From Kovacikia minuta CCNUW1 (GTDB lineage Bacteria; Cyanobacteriota; Cyanobacteriia; Leptolyngbyales; Leptolyngbyaceae), in the NCBI RefSeq assembly GCF_020091585.1, contig NZ_CP083582.1, positions 5,776,536-5,840,535 on the forward strand: DNA of 64,000 bases, read 5' to 3'. This document shows, piece after piece, positions 28,446 to 37,334 of the stretch. Numbering within the stretch: the first letter of the stretch is position 1; every line of letters starts with the position of its first letter. The notes beneath the pieces are model-generated. The model was given only the letters and a program-made list of their open reading frames with translations. It had not been told where the DNA came from and ran no database searches. Made by a program: the position numbers and the translations under genes.

Positions 28446-28802
28446 ATGGCTCTTCAAGTGTATGGAATCCCCAACTGCGGCACCTGCAAGAAAGCATTCA
28501 GTTGGCTGGAAAACAACCAGGTGGAATACGAATTTATCAATACGAAAGAAAACCCTCCAACCCAAAAGATGATTCAGCAATGGGTGAAGGCACTTGGCTC
28601 TAAACCAATGCGAAACACATCGGGGCAATCCTACCGGGCACTGGGTAGCGAGAAAGATAATTGGACAGATGCCGAATGGATTGAGGCATTTGCCAAGGAT
28701 GCCATGTTACTTAAGCGTCCGCTGTTTGTGAAGGACGGCGAAGCTGTACTGGTTGGCTTCAAAGACAAGGATGAAGCGATTCGCCAAAAGTTAGAAGTTT
28801 AG
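28446..28802 (+). CDS. ArsC/Spx-family thioredoxin-like protein
   Basis: A 118-residue protein of the ArsC/Spx/YffB class: MALQVYGIPNCGTCKKAFSW, with C11 and C14 forming a CxxC pair, and later LLKRPLFVKDGEAVLVGF, the conserved R-P-x-x-x typical of the family. True arsenate reductases in this class use a single Cys and partner enzymes, while Spx proteins act on RNA polymerase; the CGTC pair is more like YffB/Spx. It follows the nitrate operon, but after a hairpin, so it is likely a separate unit. The biological substrate is unknown. Confidence 0.85.
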   Translation: MALQVYGIPNCGTCKKAFSWLENNQVEYEFINTKENPPTQKMIQQWVKALGSKPMRNTSGQSYRALGSEKDNWTDAEWIEAFAKDAMLLKRPLFVKDGEAVLVGFKDKDEAIRQKLEV

Positions 28803-29181
28803 AGCCGGTCAAATTGTTTGGATCAGATCTGGAAGGGAATCAAGGGTGTCAAGAAAGTCAGGCACGGATTTTGAGCCCGTTTGGACGTTTAACGTCGATC
28901 TGCCTGTGTCATGATGCAAGTAGGACACAACTTCAACTTATCGCCATCGCCATCAGGGTTAGGACATTGAATATTGCCAACTGGAAAAACCGCGAACTTT
29001 CCGGGGCGATCGCAAAAACTCTGGCCGCAGCGAAACATTTCTCTCCTGAGCCAAATGCTAATGAAACCCTGGTACCCGCTTAAGAGCTTGTTATCCAGCA
29101 CAATCACGTTATCCCTGGTCTAGACCACTTCAAGGGCATCCTTTTCTTCAACATAGAGCAAGCTACACGTATGTCTTGAGC
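28803..29181. other. 379-base stretch with no supported gene
   Basis: No gene is supported here. A reverse-strand frame at 28889-29107 ends in a CPNPDGDGDKLKLCPTC stretch that hints at a zinc-ribbon-like remnant, but it has no family match I can name. No terminator or RNA gene is recognised. Confidence 0.4.
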
Positions 29182-30177
29182 ATGACAAATCAGCTAGAGC
29201 GTAGAGATCAGGTCTTGACGGCGGTGCGAAATCTTGTACACGCTGCTGCTCTACATCGTGAGTTGACTCCAGCAGTATCAGAATATGTAAGGGCAACCTC
29301 GCTCTTGTCTGTTTCCAAACTAGAGGATTGGGAAAAAACCATCCGTGATGAAATTTGTCTAGAATCGCACTTTAAACCCAAGTTATTCCCGCTTCGTAGC
29401 CGCCGTTTGCAAATTCCTTGGTTAGATTGTTGCAATAGAGACGGGTATCTACGTGAAAGTGCGTTGCGTTCTTTAAATGAAGGTGCGCCGAATGAGTTCC
29501 TTTTTGCTATTGTTCTTCGGCGGTTAAACGATTGGGTTCCGCAGGTGCGGGGCGCAGCGCGCGAACATGTCCCGAAGATAGCAGCGAATACCAAACCCGA
29601 GCATATACTAGAAGCGCTCTGGACGATCTTGCCGCACTTGCATACGTGGGGACGTTTGCAGGGCGAGGATCTTGAGGTACTGATGACTCTTCTTTCTGTT
29701 GCTGATGTCCCTTTGCGACTGGCATCGAAGCTTGTTGAAGCGACGGCTGGTCCAGCTGCTTCAATTCTTGGGCAAGCAGGTCGGAAGCCAATTCTTGATA
29801 AATTTTTACCAACTATCTCTGAGGAAGCGGTTCAGCCAGCGGTTCGCGCAAAGGCATATCGTAGCCAGTTAGAGGAGCGCATCGTATGGTTCGAGGGCCG
29901 AAAATGGGTCTGGACAGATGTTCGCTGGTGCCAAGGACGGTATGAGCCAGTCCTAGGTGAGAGGAAGATTCACGTATATCGACCGTTCTTGGAAACGCTA
30001 GAAAAAGCAGCTAGAGACAATTCTCCGGTAGTTCGAAGAGTAGCTGGTGATGCACTCGTTGCTCAGCTACACAGCATTGGGGTGGACGCTGTACCGATTG
30101 CAGAAATACTATCGGGGGACTCCTATCCGTCAGTTGCCGAACGAGGGAAATTCGTGCTGGAACGAGTCGAAGCCTAA
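29182..30177 (+). CDS. HEAT-like repeat protein of unknown function
   Basis: A 331-residue soluble protein made mostly of helices, with units such as YLRESALRSLNEG, RLNDWVPQVRGAAREHVPKI and SPVVRRVAGDALVAQLHSIG. These fit HEAT/Armadillo-type repeats (protein-protein scaffolds), with a Trp-rich insert near residue 230 (VWFEGRKWVWTDVRW). I do not recognise the family. ATG at 29182 is preferred to TTG two codons earlier. Its sequence has fewer HIP1 sites than the surroundings, and it sits beside a P-loop protein in a gene-poor zone, which suggests an accessory or acquired pair. Confidence 0.55.
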   Translation: MTNQLERRDQVLTAVRNLVHAAALHRELTPAVSEYVRATSLLSVSKLEDWEKTIRDEICLESHFKPKLFPLRSRRLQIPWLDCCNRDGYLRESALRSLNEGAPNEFLFAIVLRRLNDWVPQVRGAAREHVPKIAANTKPEHILEALWTILPHLHTWGRLQGEDLEVLMTLLSVADVPLRLASKLVEATAGPAASILGQAGRKPILDKFLPTISEEAVQPAVRAKAYRSQLEERIVWFEGRKWVWTDVRWCQGRYEPVLGERKIHVYRPFLETLEKAARDNSPVVRRVAGDALVAQLHSIGVDAVPIAEILSGDSYPSVAERGKFVLERVEA

Positions 30178-30332
30178 ACTTATATTCGTTCGAGACGTAT
30201 TCGGTATACTGATTTGCAGTCGGTACTGCACGCTGCCTAACACACCACGGTAGTGGACAAACAATGGCTATTGATCTAGATATAAAGATGTGAACCGCCG
30301 CTGATGGAGATCGTTACTGGTAGACAGAGAAT

Positions 30333-30827
30333 ATGCAACAGCGAGGAAAGCTTTTCTTCTTTTGTGGAAAGATGGCGGCAGGAAAATCGACTCTAGCAAA
30401 GGAAATCGCACAACGAGAAAATGCAGTTCTGCTGGTGCAGGATGAGTTGCTGCTGAAGTTGTTTCCAGGCGAAATTGTGGACATCCCCGGCTTTGTCCAA
30501 TATTCATCCAGACTGCAAGATGCTCTTACGGGCCACATCTGCGCTCTGCTCTCGAAGGGCATTTCTGTTGTGCTTGACTTCCCTGGCAATACGAGAACAC
30601 AGCGTGTCTGGTTTCGCCAGCTATTTGAATCTGTGAATGCTGATCATGAGTTGCACTACATTGATGTCACTGACGAGTTGTGCAAGCGTCAGTTGCGGGA
30701 GCGAAGCAAAGATCTTGCTGAAGGTTCAGCTTTTACAAGCGATGCGGAGTTTGATGCGATTACAAAGTACTTTCAGGCACCATCAGACGATGAGAATTTC
30801 AATATCATTTATCATCAGCGTGCCTGA
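30333..30827 (+). CDS. P-loop ATP/GTP-binding kinase-like protein
   Basis: A 164-residue protein with Walker A GKMAAGKST near residues 12-20, the lid/base-binding pattern LLVQDELLLKLFPG, and VVLDFPGNTRTQRVWFR, giving the AAA_33/zeta-toxin-like kinase fold. It has R-L-R-E-R-S arginines near residue 125 (CKRQLRERSKDL). It could phosphorylate a small molecule or nucleotide, or be a stand-alone zeta-type toxin. No antitoxin-like gene abuts it. A 205-base composite repeat begins 27 bases after the stop. Confidence 0.7.
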   Translation: MQQRGKLFFFCGKMAAGKSTLAKEIAQRENAVLLVQDELLLKLFPGEIVDIPGFVQYSSRLQDALTGHICALLSKGISVVLDFPGNTRTQRVWFRQLFESVNADHELHYIDVTDELCKRQLRERSKDLAEGSAFTSDAEFDAITKYFQAPSDDENFNIIYHQRA

Positions 30828-30854
30828 TGTCATCTCCTTACGCCGAAGTCCACC

Positions 30855-31059
30855 AGAGCATCGGTACAGTGTTTGATACCAATTTGAACTGTAAACGTTG
30901 CAGATCTGGGTAAGGGCGCATGGCCATGCGCCCTTACAAGGATTGATCTGTTGTGAAGTCTGTTTAAATCGGTATGAGAAACCGGGTTTCTAGTAAAGAG
31001 ATTCAACGAAACTTGCGCATCTCAGCAGAAGAAACCCGATTTCTGTACCAGCGTTCTAG
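30855..31059. repeat. family A inverted-repeat element split by a 100-bp family B element
   Basis: The outer parts (30855-30875 GAGCATCGGTACAGTGTTT, and 30976-31059 GAGAAACCGGGTTTCT...GTTCTAG) together form a copy of the ~105-bp element also present intact at 34802 and 46937. Between them lies a 100-bp element (30876-30975) with ATACCAATTTGAA/TTTAAATCGGTAT ends and a palindromic core GTAAGGGCGCATGGCCATGC; a sister copy is at 37084. This is an insertion of one repeat into another. Confidence 0.85.
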
Positions 31060-31063
31060 CACT

Positions 31064-32056
31064 TTAAATATCCCCTTCGCCTTCAAACAAGGTCTTTAAG
31101 GGTAACGCATTCAACCCGTGAACTTCATTCAGGTAGCGGGAAAGCACATCCGATTGTCCGTGGGTGACGTAAACCGTGCTAGCTCCTGTTTGCAAAACGG
31201 TGTTAACCAATCCCTGCCAGTCAGCGTGATCAGATAGCACAAATCCCCGCTCGTATCCGCGTCTGCGGCGGGCACCCCGGACTGCCATCCAACCAGAAGC
31301 AAACGCAGTTTGGGGTTGTTGAAATCGCTTCATCCAGCTGGAGCGATGTCCAGAGGGAGGAGCCAGAACCAGATCGCCTTTGAACTTATAGCTACGGGGC
31401 ATTTCGGAAGTTGGAAGGGTGTTAACCATCTCCACCCCGACCTGGCGATAGATCTCCGTTAGAACATGAATGGCTCCATGAACATAAACGGTCTTGTTTG
31501 TGAATTTGCGCAGTTCACCCAGCACCCGTTGGGCTTTGCCAAAGGCGTAGCAAAAAAGAAGAGACGGTCTTTCTAGATCGCTCTGCCACCAATCGTAAAT
31601 GTGCCCACAGGTTGCTTCGCCCGCGTCCCACTTGTAAATCGGTAAACCAAAGGTCGCCTCAGTGATGAAAGTATGGCAGGGCACCACCTCAAATGGCTCG
31701 CAGGTTGGGTCGTAGCACCGTTTATAATCTCCTGAGATGACCCAGACTTCATCCTTGTATTCCACCCGGATTTGGGCAGAACCGAGGACGTGTCCGGCAG
31801 GATGGAAGGACACCCAGGTATTGCCGAGTTTGATTTTCTCGCCGTACTCAACTCCCTGGAGATTGGTCTCGTCTCCCAGACGCTTTCGCAAAATTCCCTC
31901 TGAAAGGCGGGTGGCAATGTACCGGGAAGAGCCAGAGCGGGCATGGTCGGAGTGGGCATGGGTAATCAGGGCAAGATCGACCGATCGCCACGGATCAATG
32001 AAAAATCCCCCCTGTTCGCAATAAAGCCCCTCTTGTAGAACTGAAATTAAGCCCAT
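31064..32056 (-). CDS. ligase-associated DNA exonuclease (MBL/beta-CASP-like)
   Basis: A 330-residue metallo-beta-lactamase-fold nuclease. Metal ligands are in ITHAHSDHARSGS (HxHxDH), SFHPAGHVLGSAQ, and VISGDYKRC; the beta-CASP-like part ends with FVLSDHADWQGLV. It resembles mRNA 3'-end-processing factor-like exonucleases found beside an ATP-dependent DNA ligase, an Lhr-type helicase and the PdeM phosphoesterase. The PdeM partner is in this window at 47782, but no ligase or helicase is adjacent. It is expected to process DNA ends in repair. Its start lies just downstream of the end of the Uma2 gene. Confidence 0.85.
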   Translation of the reverse strand: MGLISVLQEGLYCEQGGFFIDPWRSVDLALITHAHSDHARSGSSRYIATRLSEGILRKRLGDETNLQGVEYGEKIKLGNTWVSFHPAGHVLGSAQIRVEYKDEVWVISGDYKRCYDPTCEPFEVVPCHTFITEATFGLPIYKWDAGEATCGHIYDWWQSDLERPSLLFCYAFGKAQRVLGELRKFTNKTVYVHGAIHVLTEIYRQVGVEMVNTLPTSEMPRSYKFKGDLVLAPPSGHRSSWMKRFQQPQTAFASGWMAVRGARRRRGYERGFVLSDHADWQGLVNTVLQTGASTVYVTHGQSDVLSRYLNEVHGLNALPLKTLFEGEGDI

Positions 32057-32067
32057 GATTTCCTACC

Positions 32068-32727
32068 TTACGCTTTTGGTTCTACGCCCAGCGATCGCAA
32101 TTGCTCGGCTAATTGTTTTACCCTTTGCTGAGATTGCAAGGCATCTTCTGCCGATGTTAAGACTAATTGCCCCTCGGAAGTAAAGTAGCGTAATTGGCCA
32201 TCGTAAATTCCCAGGTATAAATCGAGCGATTCACTCCAGAGCCTTCCCGCCTGGTTGGGGGCGATCGGCTCATATTTCTGGCTGATTAAACGAAATCCGG
32301 CGAACTCCAGGCTGTCTGGGGAAAACCAGAAGTACTCGTGGGTGCGGAACCGATCCTGGTAAAGATCCTTTTTGAGTCCCCGATCAACCTCTGCCGTTGA
32401 ATCAGAAAGCAGCTCGATAATCAGATCAGGATACCTGCCATCCTCTTCCCAGACGACCCAGGATTTGCGCGGACGTTTTTGCGTATTCTTCACCAGAAAA
32501 AAGTCTGTGCCCCGGCAGTCCTGGTTCTTGAGCTGCTGACGGCTGGAGTAGATCGTCAGATTGGCTCCAATGAAGAAGTCAGTGCGATCGCGCCAGAGCC
32601 ATTCCAGGCAACTAACCAGCAACGCCAGTTGGGCATAATGCAAAGAACTTTCCATTTCTGGCTCATTACTTTCTAGCTGGGTCGCGTCTGGCATCAAATC
32701 TGCCAACTGCTGTGCGGTTAGAGCCAT
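32068..32727 (-). CDS. Uma2 family (DUF820) endonuclease-like protein
   Basis: A 219-residue Uma2/DUF820 protein: KNQDCRGTDFFLVKN then YPDLIIELLSDSTAEVDRGL and K-x-x-x-Y, the restriction-endonuclease-like D-(x)n-E-x-K core (with E in LIIELLSDST, K in DLYQDRFRTHEYFW). The family is hugely expanded in cyanobacteria; biochemical role unproved. It lies 11 bases upstream of the exonuclease gene on the same strand, so the two may be co-transcribed. A second, more distant Uma2 gene is at 40291. Confidence 0.85.
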   Translation of the reverse strand: MALTAQQLADLMPDATQLESNEPEMESSLHYAQLALLVSCLEWLWRDRTDFFIGANLTIYSSRQQLKNQDCRGTDFFLVKNTQKRPRKSWVVWEEDGRYPDLIIELLSDSTAEVDRGLKKDLYQDRFRTHEYFWFSPDSLEFAGFRLISQKYEPIAPNQAGRLWSESLDLYLGIYDGQLRYFTSEGQLVLTSAEDALQSQQRVKQLAEQLRSLGVEPKA

Positions 32728-32861
32728 AACAAATTTCCCAGGTAGGACTTTCTTTCAGGATACCTTGGAGTGGGGTGTGGAGGGTGGATGAGTGGGGGAG
32801 TAGGGGAGTGGGGGAGTTCTTTACCTCCACTTACTCACCTACCCATCCACCCACCGACTCA

Positions 32862-34019
32862 CTATGGTGGTGGTAACTCTGGAATCTCCTTGGTTGGAGC
32901 AGGGCTAGCAGGACGATCGCGCCTGGGTGCATTTTGTCCCGGTTCTGGAATGGGTGGATACCTCAATCGGTAGAGTTGGTCAGTCCATTCATCAATGCGG
33001 CGGCGGGCTTCATCGTAGAGGCTGCCAGAAGGGGATACTTCGTAGGCTGCATCAATCCCTGCCTGGAGGGACCTCTCATCCCCCTTTTTAGCCAGCGCAA
33101 TCGCCCGATCGAGATGGAGCCGATCTTCCATTGCCCCCATTTGTTGCTGCCAGGTTTCAATTTGCTTCTGGGCTTCCTCATAGGCAGGGGTGCCGTAGTA
33201 AATCTGTTGAGCTTCATCGATCGCCTGTTGCAAACCTTTTGCCGTTCCTGAGCGGGCCAGGTCTTTGGCTTTTTTCAAGCGGGTGGCAGCATCGGCTTCA
33301 TAGGTACGATCGCCCTCTTTTCCTGGCTTCGGTTTGCTCCTGGCATCTTTTGTCTGGGATTGTTGTTCCTTGGCTGCTTGTAGCTTGTCCATTAACTCTT
33401 GGTACTTAGTTTCCCAATGCCGGTTCCCCAGCGTCAAAAGTCCTTTTGCAATCCTCAAACTGGAATTCCAGTTTTGCTGATCAATCTCCGATTGGGACTG
33501 GTCATAAGTCTGCTGTGCCTTCTCCCAGGTGGCCTTCCACTGATCGATTCGATCATGGGCAGCGGTATAAAGTTTGGCACTGACTGGAATCGTTTGAGCC
33601 GCATCGATGGCATTATCCAGGTTTCCTTCCTGGTAAAATTGCTCTCCCAAATTTAAGAGATCCTGAGACCATTGAACAACCCGCCGATCGGCGATCGTCC
33701 GTAACGGATCATCCGCCGGAATCGAACTGACCAACTTAATCGCATCCCGCAGATCCCCGATCGTTTGTTTTCTGGCAATCTCATCGGCACAATAGAGTCG
33801 GGCAGACAAAGAATCGCTAGTGGCTGCGGCTGCTCGACAGTCGGGCAACTCCGCCAACCCCAACAGATGTCTGACCGCCCAAATCCCCGCAATACCGGGC
33901 AAAATCAGCACAACCCCAACTCCTACCCCAAACAAACCCATGCGAAACCAGAAGGGAATTTTCTGGAACTGTTGATAGGCAAGTTTGACTGGATTGCGAT
34001 TAAAGGGCTGGGGAGTCAT
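32862..34019 (-). CDS. membrane-anchored helical repeat protein of unknown function
   Basis: A 385-residue protein with one N-terminal membrane segment (about residues 27-50, MGLFGVGVGVVLILPGIAGI). Next comes a long helical region with TPR-like spacing (GEQFYQEGNLDNAIDAAQTI, ALAKKGDERSLQAGIDAAYE), a Lys/Gln-rich coiled section, and a Pro-rich tail (PIPEPGQNAPRRDRPASPAP). I do not recognise a named family; similar anchored repeat proteins occur across cyanobacteria. Probably a scaffold on the cytoplasmic membrane. Confidence 0.65.
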   Translation of the reverse strand: MTPQPFNRNPVKLAYQQFQKIPFWFRMGLFGVGVGVVLILPGIAGIWAVRHLLGLAELPDCRAAAATSDSLSARLYCADEIARKQTIGDLRDAIKLVSSIPADDPLRTIADRRVVQWSQDLLNLGEQFYQEGNLDNAIDAAQTIPVSAKLYTAAHDRIDQWKATWEKAQQTYDQSQSEIDQQNWNSSLRIAKGLLTLGNRHWETKYQELMDKLQAAKEQQSQTKDARSKPKPGKEGDRTYEADAATRLKKAKDLARSGTAKGLQQAIDEAQQIYYGTPAYEEAQKQIETWQQQMGAMEDRLHLDRAIALAKKGDERSLQAGIDAAYEVSPSGSLYDEARRRIDEWTDQLYRLRYPPIPEPGQNAPRRDRPASPAPTKEIPELPPP

Positions 34020-34335
34020 ACATTAGGTTTCAGGTGGTCGGTGGTCGGTGGTCGGTGGTAGGAATTAGCGTCGATCTATATATGGGTTTTAACAGCAGCC
34101 GTACAACTTCAGGAAAATCTGTAGTGCCTAAACTTTACGTTTAGCTTCTTGTTGCCTGCCACCTACCACCTGCCACCTACTACCTTTTTTATCTTCAACT
34201 TAAGGTTTTCTTTACTGCGATTTTTTTCTATTCCCTGTATCTTGGCAGATGTTCTCACCCTCCTGAGAACGGTAGCATCAACATCATCGCCTGAAAACGG
34301 GTGAATCTAGACACGTTGTAGTGGAGAAAAACGTT
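34020..34335. other. 316-base spacer with GGTGGTC and CCACCTA repeats
   Basis: Four GGTCGGT-type heptamers (34031-34060) face a CACCTACCACCTGCCACC run (34158-34182). No gene is visible. The region upstream of the BON gene includes AT-rich DNA (TTATCTTCAACTTAAGG) that may hold a promoter. Confidence 0.5.
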
Positions 34336-34680
34336 ATGGGTTGGTTACAAAGAATTTTTGGTCAGGAAAAACCCCAGGGTGCTCAGGTGAATCCGGCTCC
34401 GGCTCCGGCTGCCAGTGGAACGACAGAAACGATTCCCCCTGAGCGGCTAGGGTTGAATGGTGAGTATGATCAGAGTGGGCTGGCAAAGCGGGTTGCCCTG
34501 GCATTTGATCAAGACGGCACACTGGATGATGTGGATACGCTTTGGGTGGCACAGTTGGGGACTACCGTTGTCCTTAAGGGCAAGGTTCCCAGCCAGGATT
34601 TCCTCAATAAAGCGATCGGTGTTGCTAAGGGCGTCAATGGGGCAACGGATGTGAAAACGGACGAGGTTTCGGTCGGCTAG
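34336..34680 (+). CDS. BON domain protein
   Basis: A 114-residue protein whose C-terminal part matches a BON domain: LAKRVALAFDQDGTLDDVDT, LWVAQLGTTVVLKGKVPSQD, and AIGVAKGVNGATDVKTDEV (the G-V-x-x-V...N pattern). The N-terminal stretch is Pro/Ala-rich (NPAPAPAAS). ATG at 34336 is chosen because GTGGAGAAA sits just upstream. BON domains may bind phospholipids or other periplasmic ligands. No signal peptide is obvious, so this copy is probably cytoplasmic. Confidence 0.82.
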   Translation: MGWLQRIFGQEKPQGAQVNPAPAPAASGTTETIPPERLGLNGEYDQSGLAKRVALAFDQDGTLDDVDTLWVAQLGTTVVLKGKVPSQDFLNKAIGVAKGVNGATDVKTDEVSVG

Positions 34681-34801
34681 ATCAAGTTCGGCGATCGCGC
34701 CTCACACTTCCAATCAAAAACAAGGTTGCTGATTCCAAGGATGAATTGGGCGCTAGAGAATTAAGCCTGGTTTGGTGCTCATTCTCCTTAATCCGTAGCT
34801 C

Positions 34802-34907
34802 CTAGAGCATCGGTACAGTATTTCGAGAAACCGGGTTTCTGGTGAGGATATTCAACGAAACTTGAGCATCTCACAGAAGAAACCCGGTTTCTGTATCGGC
34901 GTTCTAG
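34802..34907. repeat. family A ~105-bp inverted-repeat element (intact copy)
   Basis: It reads CTAGAGCATCGGTACAGTAT... to ...GTATCGGCGTTCTAG, with AGAAACCGGGTTTCT and AGAAACCCGGTTTCT near the ends. The ends are inverted complements. Further copies lie at 30855 (split) and 46937 (opposite orientation). It resembles a MITE, but no transposase is present. Confidence 0.85.
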
Positions 34908-35078
34908 ACATTTCCCTGATTCGGTCGGTAAGAAGGCAAGATGCCACTTTAACCCCCACCGAAGCAGGTTTTTTTTTGTTGAAGTCAACGGTATTCTGAA
35001 ATACAATTTCCCCTACACTACAAGTACATTCATCTGCTTATATTCAATGACCTTTCCGAATTAGCAACACAAATCGTT

Positions 35079-35507
35079 ATGAACAACTCTTTGAAGTCCC
35101 GTCAACTCGTTCCACTGGTTGTCCTGTCTGCAACCTTGATGCTGGTTAGCTGTGCCAAGAAGGAAGAGCAGGCTACAACGACTGCCCCTTCTGCGGCTCC
35201 CTCTGCCCCAGCTGCTCCCGCATCTCCTGCTCCCGCATCCCCCGCTGCTTCAGCTTCTCCGTCGGCAATGAGCGGTGCCAATGGCAAACCAGTCCTTTCG
35301 GCAGAAGCTCAGAAACTAGGAGTGAAGCCAGAGAACGCCACCACTTGCCCTGGCGATGCTCCCGTGAAGGGGAACGTCACGAAAAAACGAGGTGAACTCT
35401 ACTTCACAACCAAGTTTCCAGATTACAAATCCGTGAAACCAGAGATTTGCTTTAAGGACGTAGAAACAGCTGAAAAAGCAGGTTTTAGGGCACCGAAAGC
35501 ACAATAA
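35079..35507 (+). CDS. secreted lipoprotein with a metal-site-like C-terminal domain
   Basis: A 142-residue protein with a lipobox near residue 25 (LMLVSCAKKEEQ) and a long Ala/Pro/Ser linker (about 36-65). The C-terminal part includes C in ATTCPGDAPVKGNVTKKRGE, then LYFTTKFPDYKSVKPEICFK and AEKAGFRAPK. This C...KGN...YH/T...Y...PE-x-CF...A-x-x-AGFR layout is that of the small Ada-like/sunset metal-binding domains. The usual histidine after Y is Thr here (LYFTT), so metal binding is uncertain. Confidence 0.65.
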   Translation: MNNSLKSRQLVPLVVLSATLMLVSCAKKEEQATTTAPSAAPSAPAAPASPAPASPAASASPSAMSGANGKPVLSAEAQKLGVKPENATTCPGDAPVKGNVTKKRGELYFTTKFPDYKSVKPEICFKDVETAEKAGFRAPKAQ

Positions 35508-35585
35508 GGGGCTGCGAAATTAAGACCTTAAGAACTCATCACGCGGTAACATGGGGTGTGCAAAATTAGGGAATTTTCAACTGCT

Positions 35586-36968
35586 ATGCCCCATGCCTGC
35601 GTCATCGGTCTTGGAAAATCAGGAGTTGCAGCGGCTCGATTACTCAAACGGGAAGGCTGGCAGGTTACGCTCAGCGATCAGGGCACCTCTGAAGCCTTGC
35701 AACAACAACAGCAACAGCTTGCAACCGAAGGAATTACCGTTCTTTTGGAAAATTCTTTTGACCCTGAAGAGACCGGAAAAGATACTCCGCTCCAGTTAGT
35801 CGTTGTCAGTCCGGGTGTGCCGTGGGATGTGGCAGGATTGGTGCGTGCCAGAGATCGGGGGATCGAAACAATTGGCGAAATGGAGCTGGCTTGGCGGCAC
35901 CTGAAACAGATTCCCTGGGTAGGAATTACGGGTACCAATGGAAAAACCACAACCACCGCACTGACTGCGGCAATTTTTCAGGCAGCCGGGTTGCATGCTC
36001 CCGCATTTGGAAACATTGGCTATGCCGCCTGTGAGGTGGCGCTGGCAGACAAGCTCCCCGATTGGGCGATCGCTGAGATTAGCAGCTACCAGATCGAATC
36101 TTCCCCCACGATCTCACCCCAAATTGCGGTCTGGACAACCTTTACGCCTGACCACCTGAATCGACATAAAACCCTGGAGAACTATTACAACATCAAGGCG
36201 CATCTGCTCAATCAGGCAAAACAGCAGGTATTCAATGGGGATGACCCCTATCTGCGCAATGTGGGCAAGCTCATGGGGCATCCCGTTCGTAATGATGCCT
36301 GCTGGACGAGTACAAGCGGTAAGGCAGAACTGATGGGGGATGACGCTCAGGGGGTTTACATCGAAGATGGCTGGGTCAGAACGGGAAAGGAACTCATTCT
36401 GCCCGCGAATTTGCTGCGCATGGTGGGGCAACATAACCAGCAAAACCTGCTGATGGCAGTGGCAACTGCCCGTCTAGCAGGGATTGAGAAAAATGCGATC
36501 GCCCATGCCATTGCCACCTTCCCCGGTGTGCCCCATCGGCTGGAACACATCTGTAGCTGGCAGGGCATCGACTTTATTAACGACAGCAAGGCAACGAACT
36601 ACGATGCAGCTCAAGTTGGCTTAGCAGCTGTCAAAAGTCCCACCATTTTGATTGCCGGAGGAGAGCCAAAAATTGGTGAAGACAACGATTGGATTGCCAC
36701 CATTCAAACCAAAGCGGCGGCTGTTTTGCTAATTGGCGACGCGGCTCCCACCTTCGCCCAACGGTTGCAGGAAGCAGGTTACACCAGCACGGAAATGGTT
36801 GAAACAATGGAACGCGCAGTACCGCGATCGGCAGAACTGGCAAAGCAGTTTCAGGCTCCTGTCGTCCTCCTCTCTCCTGCCTGTGCCAGCTTTGACCAAT
36901 ACCAAAACTTTGAACAGCGCGGCGACCACTTCCGCCAATTGTGCTTGGAGTCTTTTGGACTGTTATAA
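35586..36968 (+). CDS. murD: UDP-N-acetylmuramoyl-alanine--D-glutamate ligase
   Basis: MurD adds D-glutamate to UDP-MurNAc-L-alanine in the cytoplasm during peptidoglycan synthesis, using ATP. Seen: N-terminal Rossmann-like [20 protein letters not shown], the P-loop [20 protein letters not shown], the Mur motif [20 protein letters not shown], and [20 protein letters not shown]. The C-terminus has [20 protein letters not shown], typical of MurD. The length is 460 residues from the ATG at 35586; GTG at 35556 would add 10 non-conserved residues. It stands alone rather than in a mur cluster, as is usual in cyanobacteria. Confidence 0.95.
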   Translation: MPHACVIGLGKSGVAAARLLKREGWQVTLSDQGTSEALQQQQQQLATEGITVLLENSFDPEETGKDTPLQLVVVSPGVPWDVAGLVRARDRGIETIGEMELAWRHLKQIPWVGITGTNGKTTTTALTAAIFQAAGLHAPAFGNIGYAACEVALADKLPDWAIAEISSYQIESSPTISPQIAVWTTFTPDHLNRHKTLENYYNIKAHLLNQAKQQVFNGDDPYLRNVGKLMGHPVRNDACWTSTSGKAELMGDDAQGVYIEDGWVRTGKELILPANLLRMVGQHNQQNLLMAVATARLAGIEKNAIAHAIATFPGVPHRLEHICSWQGIDFINDSKATNYDAAQVGLAAVKSPTILIAGGEPKIGEDNDWIATIQTKAAAVLLIGDAAPTFAQRLQEAGYTSTEMVETMERAVPRSAELAKQFQAPVVLLSPACASFDQYQNFEQRGDHFRQLCLESFGLL

Positions 36969-37083
36969 CAGAGGTCAGGTGTCAGGGAAGAAATAGCCAG
37001 CGGCAAAGGGTTTCAGCGATTTAAGGTGTCCTAACCTTTATGGCTATGGCTATATCGTGATCAAAAATAGGTTTTGAATACTC

Positions 37084-37183
37084 ATACCAAATTAAATAGC
37101 CTTTGTGGCACATCAACATCCTGTAAAGGCGTTTGGCCAAACGCCCCTACCCGATCTGTCGCGTTTTCAATTCAAATTGATAT
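37084..37183. repeat. family B 100-bp element
   Basis: ATACCAAATTAAA at the left end and TTCAAATTGATAT at the right are inverted. The core GTAAAGGCGTTTGGCCAAACGCC is palindromic. It has the same length and ends as the element nested at 30876. Confidence 0.8.
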
Positions 37184-37191
37184 CAGACATT

Positions 37192-37227
37192 AAGATCCCC
37201 CAAATCTTTGAAGAGTCCGGGGATCTT
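37192..37227. repeat. AAGATCCCC hairpin
   Basis: AAGATCCCC and GGGGATCTT flank an 18-base loop, a weaker relative of the hairpin after narB. It lies between murD and leuA, in a 366-base spacer that otherwise holds the family B element and no gene. Confidence 0.6.
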
Positions 37228-37334
37228 GCTCTCATAAACAACCAGCGAATTGATAGCGGTAAGAGTGGATAAAACGGATGGAATTGAGATGTAGCCTCGA
37301 TCGCCCATCTGTTCCATCCGTTTCCCATCTGTTC

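Noticed and set aside
28814-29083. Forward 89-residue frame after the ArsC-like gene
   Set aside because: Composition and frame look random and no known domain is visible.
28889-29107. Reverse-strand frame ending in CPNPDGDGDKLKLCPTC, a possible zinc-ribbon protein
   Set aside because: Only one Cys-pair region, no family match, no ribosome site, and a competing forward frame; kept as a note rather than a gene.
29182-31059. A complete IS element or prophage fragment
   Set aside because: No transposase, integrase or phage gene is found; the repeats have short ends only.
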